From the NCBI RefSeq assembly GCF_047948215.1, contig NC_134464.1, positions 32,363,020-32,427,019 on the forward strand: a stretch of 64,000 nt of DNA. The letters run 5' to 3'. This document shows, one piece after another, positions 56,909-64,000 of this stretch. How positions within the stretch are numbered: the stretch's first letter is position 1; every line of letters begins with the position of its first letter. Made by a program: the position numbers and the translations under genes. The notes beneath the pieces are model-generated. The model had not been told where the DNA came from, did not search any database, and worked only from the letters and a program-made list of their open reading frames with translations. This DNA is from Lycorma delicatula. Taxonomy: Eukaryota; Arthropoda; Insecta; Hemiptera; Fulgoridae.

Positions 56909-58639
56909 TATACAATACAATAAAATATTAAAAAGAACAGAACTTGGAATAAAATATTTTAACTTTTAAAAAGAATAGAACATGAATTCTCTGTATTTAT
57001 AAATGGAAAGAAGAATTATAAACAATCTGCTAAACCAGGTGGATATTACAAATGTTGAAGATAGGAAAGTTAAGGAATGATATGTAAAAGAGGGAGAGAC
57101 AAATTTATAATCTATTCTCATCGCTTTTTAGCTTGTATTCATATAAGATGAAATAGAAGAACCGAACGATAAAATGAGAGCGGACTAACTATCAAATTAG
57201 ATGAAAAATAAAGATAATGAAATTTGCTAGTGGCATTATTCTTTTAACAGAATTAAAAAGTGAATTGGAAAATAAAATGTCACAGATTTATTACTACATC
57301 GAAAGTTACAAAATTAGTTTATTTAGAAGATATGAACGAAATAAAGTAGACATAAAAATCAGTTCACCACAAGAAAGGTAATCTATATCCTTCAATAAAA
57401 TAATCATATTTAAATTAAAAATAAAAATATATTAAAATTAAATGTTTTAAACTACTTTTAAATAGTTATGGCGCACCGAAACTAAATTCCATTAGTGCTA
57501 CGACTTTTCAGCGAAGTGTTTCTTTTTGTTCTTAATTTTTTTTCTCAACAACATGGATTTAAGTGCTTGATCTGTGTGTGTGTGTGTGATTGTAAGGACA
57601 CATGACTGTGCATACGCAGAGTGTTTTATTTCATTCTAGCTGTGAGCTTAGTCAACTGGTAACGGATTCCTCGTTACAAAAACAGATATCTCATTAATTA
57701 CAAATCGATTAATTTACGACTTTGCTTTGTTTTTTGTTATTTAACCTTTGATTCAATTAATTTTCCTTTTGTAAACTAAATTTTATTTTTAAGTATCTAA
57801 TCAATTGTAATTTCTTCTTTTGTTCTTTATAAATATTTTATAATTATTTGGAATTGTAATTATTAACACTGTGCTGCCATCAGATTCCTCCTGTCTGGCA
57901 CAAAATAAATTATAAAATGAAATAAATAAATAATAGTAAATTATGCCACGAGCCTATATAATGAATGATAACCATCAATGTAGGAGTGCGAAGTAAGTTA
58001 CGACATGAGCCCTGGCCAGTTTCGTAAACTTCACATTAATGTCCGTTACAAAGAATTGCACACAGTAATTTTTCTATGGCTGAGAAAATATTGCGCAATG
58101 ATAGGATGAATTTACGGAATATTTTTTTTTTTAATTTTTCAAAAAACATCAAACAATAAATTAATGTGGTAATAAGTTTTTAGTCAAAAGTTGTGTCTTT
58201 TCTTTAGCATCGATCGGTGTTAAATATATTTCTTAGCTAGAACCAACATAATTAACAGAAGGATAAACAGTATAATGTAGAAACATAAGTTATCTATCGG
58301 TGCTTTTTCAAATTAACCTCTGCTTGCTAATTACTAAATCGGATTAAGATCAAACTAAAAAAAACAGCTGAAACATTAAACAATATACGCTTCTGTCTGG
58401 TTGAACGCCTGTATCATAATCGAAGTCGGTGTTATAATGATCCTCATTATGATACAGATTCCACCCGCGTAATTCAAACGTTATAATACAGCTAGAGATA
58501 AAAATGATATAAATAAAATTTTTTTAAATATATGAATTTTGGACAACAGGGTAAAACAGAAAGGAAAACCCTTAGATGCTGAAATTTAGGGGACTATATA
58601 ATTCGAATTTACGGCAGGGAACGATCTTATTATTAATAT
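56909..58639. other. Intergenic, no gene seen
   Basis: Contains a short GT tract (57573-57588). A segment ending near 57950 in AATGAAATAAATAAATAA may be a retroposon tail. An imperfect-loop inverted pair TGTATCATAA/TTATGATACA lies at 58410-58463. Confidence 0.35.
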
Positions 58640-58800
58640 AACGCGAGAGAAAATTTGTAGCGGAATCTTGAAGAAAGAGAAAACTAGGTTTATGGACCGT
58701 GTATTACGACATTCAAGTTTTGTATATTTGGTAATAAAGGCTTTTATAGAGGGTAGAAATTGTAAAGGAAGGTAACGACATTAATTAGAATACACAGATG
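58640..58800 (+). pseudogene. LINE reverse-transcriptase tail, old third copy
   Basis: Translating the plus strand gives GILKKEKTRFMDRVLRHSSF, VYLVIKAFIEGRNCKGR, then LEYTDDDK after stops. It aligns with NIVKRRDRLIGHILRHPGIV, EGQVEGKNCVGR and LEYVKQI of the copies at 9.5 and 33.0 kb. Divergence is much higher, so this is an older insertion or a related family. Confidence 0.6.
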
Positions 58801-59871
58801 ACGATAAAAAGAGAATAAAATAAAACAATTTAAACGAGTATGAATCAAAAATAAATAAAATTAAGAAATTAAAAATTCCTGCATCGATTTAAAATATGAA
58901 ATTAAAATATAAAATAATGAACACAATTTTAAAATGAAATTAATCTTCAACGAAAATATATTATAATTTGTTATTAATATTTATTATTGTTATTTTGGGT
59001 ATAGCTCAAAGAAATATAAGTTACAAACATAGGTAGTAAATGACAGGAATATCTATTATTTGACCTTAATGCATAAGTAGCGTGCTACACTATAGTTCAG
59101 ATCGCTATTAAGTAAGGTTACAACCGGATAAAAGTAACGTATGTTCAAAGTAACAAAAGAGAGTTATGGGAGTAAATTTTGTCAAATCTACTTTAATACT
59201 TCCTACACTCAGGATCGGATTTAAGACAGAGAAAGAGAGAGATTGAGGGAGAGAGAGAAAGATAAAGTAGTATGGGATACAGTCTACACATCCGTTACCG
59301 ACCAGAGATTTTAACAAAATTTATCGACTCTATAAACGCTACGGTAATCATTCACGGTCAAGAATATCTTCTCTCGGAACCTCTTCTATTTAAATATATC
59401 ACGACGTCAATGGTGAATATTTAAAGTAAGATATTTCTTTTGGATGCAGCTGTTTCATATTTAAAGTGTTTTAAAATCTGATTATTAAAAAAAAAACTAT
59501 TTCAAATGATGTTTACAGTGAAGAGAAATACAAATAAAGAAACTGACGTTTCATTTTTAATTTAATGTCATGAAGGCCTAACATTTAACTAGAGTACGAC
59601 TACTTTTACTAAATAAAAAGAACAGATTTCAAAAAAAGTATTAATAAAATACTTATTTTACAGCTACCGGAACTCTAAAGGATCACGCATTTATAGTCCT
59701 GACTTCTTTCTTTTTTTTTAAATTCTGTCATTCATTCCCTTAACTTTTCTCTCCTTTCTTCGGTCCACCTAATACGCATACTTTTGCGTTTCTCTAGTTT
59801 TCTGAAAGTTTGTCTCCTTGATAATTATTTTTTTATTATTTTCCTTTGATGAATTAATTCATCCTAGAAGC
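58801..59871. other. Intergenic, GA-rich tract
   Basis: A purine-rich tract of GAGA type lies at 59224-59268. No gene was seen. Confidence 0.4.
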
Positions 59872-60006
59872 TTTGAACGCTTACACATGGGAATCTGGAA
59901 ATTAAATTTTGCAGCCTATGAAAAATTCCATGTTTGACCGAGATTCAAACACGAGACCTCCAGATAAAAGGCTACCGCTAGACACTACCGTTCTGCCACG
60001 GGGATC
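59872..60006 (-). repeat. SINE family 1, tail Z
   Basis: The minus strand carries CCCCGTGGCAGAACGGTAGT (A-box region) and CGTGTTTGAATC (B box), then GGAATTTTTCATAGGCTGC. The tail TTTCCAGATTCCCATGTGTA differs from tails X and Y. Confidence 0.75.
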
Positions 60007-60299
60007 AAATATTTAATCGTTTTAGATCTTTTTCGATTTCTTTGAACCACCTTATGATTTTCCTTTTTTCAAAATAATTAAATATTTTCCATATCATCCA
60101 TACTACACAAATAACCGAGAAAATCGAACGAGGCGAGGTGAACGAGGGTGAGTAGAGGTTCACTGATCCCTGATCGTCCCCTAGCATATGTTTGGTTGCG
60201 GACCTTAGGGGCTCTTCTATATAAACCGATGGAATCGTCTTAAGCGTGTCGTCATTTGATTATATATATATTTAAAAAACGGGTTATATTCTTTAAGTG

Positions 60300-60890
60300 C
60301 CATTGTAATTTGTGATACGGTGGTGCTGAAGTGTTGGGTAGCTAGTTATCCTCTTTTTCGTGTGTCGTGTTTAAGTGCACACGGTGTAGTGGTGGTGTAA
60401 TCGTGCCAAATTACAATGTGTTTTTTTTTGTCGGTTCTATTATGTAATCTAATGCTTCTGCGTGTTCGTTTGATCGTGCTACGTTAAAAAATAAAAAAAG
60501 TATGATGTATAATTCGGGTGCTACAATAATTCGTGTTGCGGTGGGGCTATCGTTCATGTTCGTATGTGTTTGTATCGTGCATCGTATGTTCGTACCGTGT
60601 ATCGTATTGTACGTGTTCGTTTTAAAAAAAAAGGGGAAAAGGGAAATGAAAGAAAAAAAATACATATATATGATGTACTTCGGGTAATACAGTAATTTGT
60701 ATCGTGGTGGTGCTAACGTGCATGTTCGTATCATGCGACGTGTGTTCGCATCGTGTATGTTCGTTTTATCATGCTACGATAAAAAAAATGTGATGTATAC
60801 TTCGGATGCTACAGTAATTCGTGGTGTGGTGGTGCTATTGTGTAAGATTGTAATATATGTGTTGGGTTTCATTAGGTTTAATGTTTCTGC
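60300..60890 (+). repeat. GT-rich irregular tandem repeat
   Basis: The block TGATGTATA.TTCGG.TGCTACA.TAATTCGTG, then GTGGTG.GCTA, CATGTTCGTATC and GTTCGTTTTA...A-run, occurs at about 60503, 60670 and 60791, with a decayed relative upstream from 60310. Unit length varies (about 120-170 bp), mainly through the A-run and ATCGTG/TCGTATG expansions. The plus strand is strikingly G+T-rich. ORFs of 61 and 100 codons inside it are probably fortuitous. Confidence 0.7.
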
Positions 60891-61810
60891 TTCTCGTTCT
60901 TCATTATTCCATGTTAGGGGGCAAAGTATGAAGCATAACATTGTTCAATATATGAAAATTGTACTGAACAATTATTTGCCATCGTATGGCCGAAAATAAT
61001 TCGGGGTGGCCGTTTTTTTTTGCAGAGATGGAGATCTCTTGCAAGGTGGGGACTAATTTATGCTTAAAATGCGGATCCGATTTTCACCTGATACAATTGC
61101 AAAAAAAAAAGATTCCGTACTGCTGAATCGTATATATATCAACATAACCTAACCAGACATTAGAAAACCAAACCTAACCTAACTAACGTTATATTCGCAC
61201 GCTAACCTCGTCTAATTAATTTTAAATATAAAATATATTTACAACTTATTCATAACAAAAATGAAATTTAAACCAGATACAATAATTTTAATTACTGTTA
61301 CTTTATATTAATTAAGAAGAAATCTTTGATTTTTTTTAGCTGTGAAATTCCGAAAAATTACTAATATTACTTGTAAGATGATAAACCAGTTCCATTTTTT
61401 GTGTTTTGAGTTTTATTGATTCTTTCTTTAAAAAATTCGGGATAATTATTTCATCTAAATATATAAATTTTTAAGACTCTTTTGATTGATTCTTCTGAAA
61501 TTCTCATTGTTTGCATTTTACTTTTACTATTTCAAAACCATTTTTTTTTTCTTCGTATAAAATTTACAAAACAATTTTTTTACACATTTTTCTGTCTCTT
61601 TTTCGATTTTCGCTTCACTAATATCTTTTGACAAAATTATATATCATCACCGTGCTAAAACTTTAAATTTAAAGATGTCGATTTTGTCTCTATTTTCATA
61701 TTTTAAGAAATTTTTTATTAATGTTTTTTATTTTTTTTTGTAGGACGATTTCTTTATTAACTTTCATCTGCGTTTAATTAATAAGATGAGTAATAACTGA
61801 CGAAGAAATG
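60891..61810. other. Intergenic, no gene seen
   Basis: AACCTAACCTAACTAACG at about 61173 is a short telomere-like motif in an otherwise ordinary AT-rich stretch. Confidence 0.4.
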
Positions 61811-62254
61811 CAAAACCGAACCTGGAACTCGAACACGGGACTTTTAGTGTATATAATTTACTCTGTTTATTATAATAAACGGAACTAATGAGGCGACTCA
61901 ACTTCAAAATTTCTGTTAAGAAGATAAGTTTTACAACTTTTAAGTTGAACCTATTATATATTTTCAACACTTTAGAGAAAAATTAATTTTTTTTTTATTA
62001 TATTAATCTTCACTATAAAACAAAAAATAAAACAAAACCGAACCTGGAACTCGAACACGGGACTTTTAGTGTATATAATTTACTCTGTTTATTATAATAA
62101 ACGGAACTAATGAGGCGACTCAACTTCAAAATTTCTGTTAAGAAGATAAGTTTTACAACTTTTAAGTTGAACCTATTATATATTTTCAACACTTTAGAGA
62201 AAAATTAATTTTTTTTTTATTATATTAATCTTCACTATAAAACAAAAAATAAAA
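61811..62254 (+). repeat. Perfect 222-bp tandem duplication
   Basis: 61811-62032 and 62033-62254 appear identical base for base, apart from the last junction bases. The unit contains CCGAACCTGGAACTCGAACA, which reversed is a SINE family 1 B-box piece, plus AT-rich sequence. Absence of any mismatch implies a very recent duplication or an assembly artefact. Confidence 0.9.
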
Positions 62255-62782
62255 TAAACGATGAACAGATGGATTCAATAACAAACGAGAAATTCAACTT
62301 GAGAGAATAAACAAACAAAATGAAATGTGAAAGAATTGAAGGAAAAGTTAAGTTCAATTTAAATATACCAGAACAGCACAATAATGAAAATATAGTCGAA
62401 GAAATTTTTTTATTTAGGAAGAAACGAAGTAATATTACAAATTCCCCTTCTTCGTAGAGAATGAGTACATAGTAAGTTATTTCCCGACAGAAAACGGGTA
62501 TGTCAATTTATTTCTTTTGCATTATTTGATCCTTTTTTACTTCTTTCATGGCTCTGATGCATGTAAAACATCTAAGGTTAATATAAAATCATAGATGAAG
62601 TACAATTTCCTTTAAAGATAATAACATTCACACCACTTGATGAAAGGTGAATTGTAAAATCGATAAGGCAGAATATCATTTGAATAAACCACATTCAGCT
62701 CAATTATAAGTAGATGAAAAGAAATTAATTCACTCCTCATTTCCTCATTTTATTTTATATGTAGGTTCTTTCTTTCTTTTCC
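62255..62782. other. AT-rich, no features recognised
   Basis: No gene or named repeat was seen. Confidence 0.4.
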
Positions 62783-63005
62783 TGTTTAGCCTCGGGGAAT
62801 TACCGTTCAGGTATTACTTCAGAGGATGAATAAGGATGATATGTATGAATGATATGTAAGTGTAGTTTTGTACAAACATTCAGTTCAAACATTCCTGAGA
62901 TGTGTGGTTAATTGAAACCCGACCACCAAAGAACACCGGTATCCACGATCTAGTATTCAAATCCGTATAAAAATAACCGCCTTTACTAGGACTTGAACGC
63001 TGGAA
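62783..63005 (-). repeat. SINE family 2, head-truncated copy
   Basis: The minus strand retains GCGTTCAAGTCCTAGTAAAG (B box), the GATCGTGGATACCGGTGTTC body and the tail CATCCTCTGAAGTAATACCT with GAGGCTAAACAGG. The A-box part is missing. Confidence 0.8.
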
Positions 63006-63062
63006 TGTAGGTACTTAATGGTATCTTATAGCAAGATAACTACAGCCATTATAGAACCTAAC

Positions 63063-63238
63063 AGAACAATAAATACGGATTTGAATACTAGATCGTGGAT
63101 ACCGGTGTTCTTTTTCAATTAACCGCACACCTCAGGAATCACCGACCTGAGACAGTACAAGATTACTTCATATACATTCATACATATCAACATTTGAAGT
63201 AATACCTCACGGTGGTTCCGGAGGCTAAACAGAAAAAA
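63063..63238 (+). repeat. SINE family 2, second copy, inverted to the previous
   Basis: Starts at ATACGGATTTGAATACTAGA, passes GATCGTGGATACCGGTGTTC and ends TGAAGTAATACCTCACGGTG, then GTTCCGGAGGCTAAACAG. It has lost both pol III boxes. It lies 57 bp from the inverted copy at 62783-63005. Confidence 0.8.
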
Positions 63239-64000
63239 AGAGTATCTGACAGACAGACAAAATAAAATACTACTAGATGATATTGAAAACAAATCAAAAG
63301 TAGAATACCTCTTTAATTTCATGCAGGAAATCAGTTTACTTTTAGTAATCGATATAAATTCAGGAATTAGAAAGGATAATTAAAATTGCTGTATAATAAA
63401 TGCAATGATACAGTGTATGTAAAACAGTCATTGGGAAAGACAAAAAAATATTAGATATTTTCAACTTCCCCCTGTACGGAAGGATGTTTGCAAAAGTAAT
63501 GGTGGAATATTGTATTGTCACCCGACCTTAGTATCTGCCAAATTTCATCAATCGGCATTGTCAGGAAATATGTTAAATTAAGGATGCAAAGATTTAAGGA
63601 CAAACATGAAAAAAAAAACATTGCGAGTTAAATAAAATCAAGTAAAAATGTGTAGTAAATAAAATCGGTTCCAGACTGGAATATAGAAAGCACACAACTA
63701 ATAAAAAAATAGTAGAATTAGAAATGACATCGATTACTACGGTTATAAATGTAGAATTTACGTGGTTAAGAGATATCGATGATTTTTATAATTTTTTAGT
63801 GATTTATATGAATGATATAAAAAGAAAACTGTTTCACGATAAAAACATTGACAACTACACAGTTCGATGACTCTTAAATTTACAAAATGGACAGATGTAA
63901 CCACATAATTTATAAAATATGATAAAAAATTACAAAACTTAATCAACCAATAGAAATTTGTTCATCCGAATCAATAAAGCACATAACATCGTCATACACT
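63239..64000. other. AT-rich, no features recognised
   Basis: Short ORFs only. No family was recognised. Confidence 0.4.

Noticed and set aside
61170..61187. Telomere-like AACCTAACCTAAC
   Set aside because: Only two to three irregular units of the insect telomere motif inside ordinary sequence; not an array.
1..64000. CRISPR arrays, bacterial operons, ribosome binding sites
   Set aside because: Composition, transposon types and SINEs are animal; the only regular array (52135-52868) has no spacers.

Overview
The window looks like intergenic DNA from a large, AT-rich insect genome. It is dense in transposable-element debris, and I found no convincing intact host gene. The evidence for an insect is the density of mariner, Helitron, R1-clade LINE and tRNA-derived SINE copies. 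A hemipteran, possibly a fulgoroid such as a lanternfly, is my tentative guess from repeat families that look familiar; nothing in the window proves it.

Layout. 1-6.8 kb: N-terminal piece of a Tc1/mariner-type transposase at the left edge, the 3' end of an R1-clade LINE closed by a long hairpin, an internally deleted transposase, one copy of an abundant non-coding repeat (called family A here) and a tRNA-derived SINE. 6.9-19 kb: mostly AT-rich DNA with microsatellites, a candidate solo LTR, a decayed LINE tail and a degenerate 153-bp tandem repeat. 19-29 kb: another LINE reverse-transcriptase fossil abutting two Helitron-like 3' termini, SINEs, a decayed mariner and two family-A copies in inverted, tail-to-tail order. 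29-40.6 kb: more SINEs, a second copy of the LINE tail of the 9.5-kb locus, family A, a pair of ~500-bp inverted repeats around 1.35 kb of unidentified DNA (35.5-37.9 kb), a near-complete Tc1/mariner transposase pseudogene, a Helitron-like piece and a SINE with clear target-site duplications. 44.1-50.6 kb: a GC-richer block holding three R1-clade LINE copies, two with target-site duplications. 51-53 kb: a PIF/Harbinger transposase fragment and a minisatellite of exactly ten 75-bp units. 54.7-56.9 kb: a nearly full-length mariner with both inverted termini, then a short non-autonomous Helitron. 57-64 kb: a third, old LINE tail, a GT-rich tandem array, a perfect 222-bp tandem duplication and two SINEs in inverted orientation.

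No element appears able to move by itself. Every transposase or reverse-transcriptase reading frame seen here has stops, frameshifts or truncation. The points most worth following are the long inverted repeat at 35.5-37.9 kb, the two SINE families with different tRNA-like heads but one shared 3' tail, the long terminal hairpins on two R1-type LINE 3' ends, the frame-preserving 75-bp minisatellite rich in CCAAT-type motifs, and the exact 222-bp duplication. All identities are judged by eye; no alignment or database search was run.
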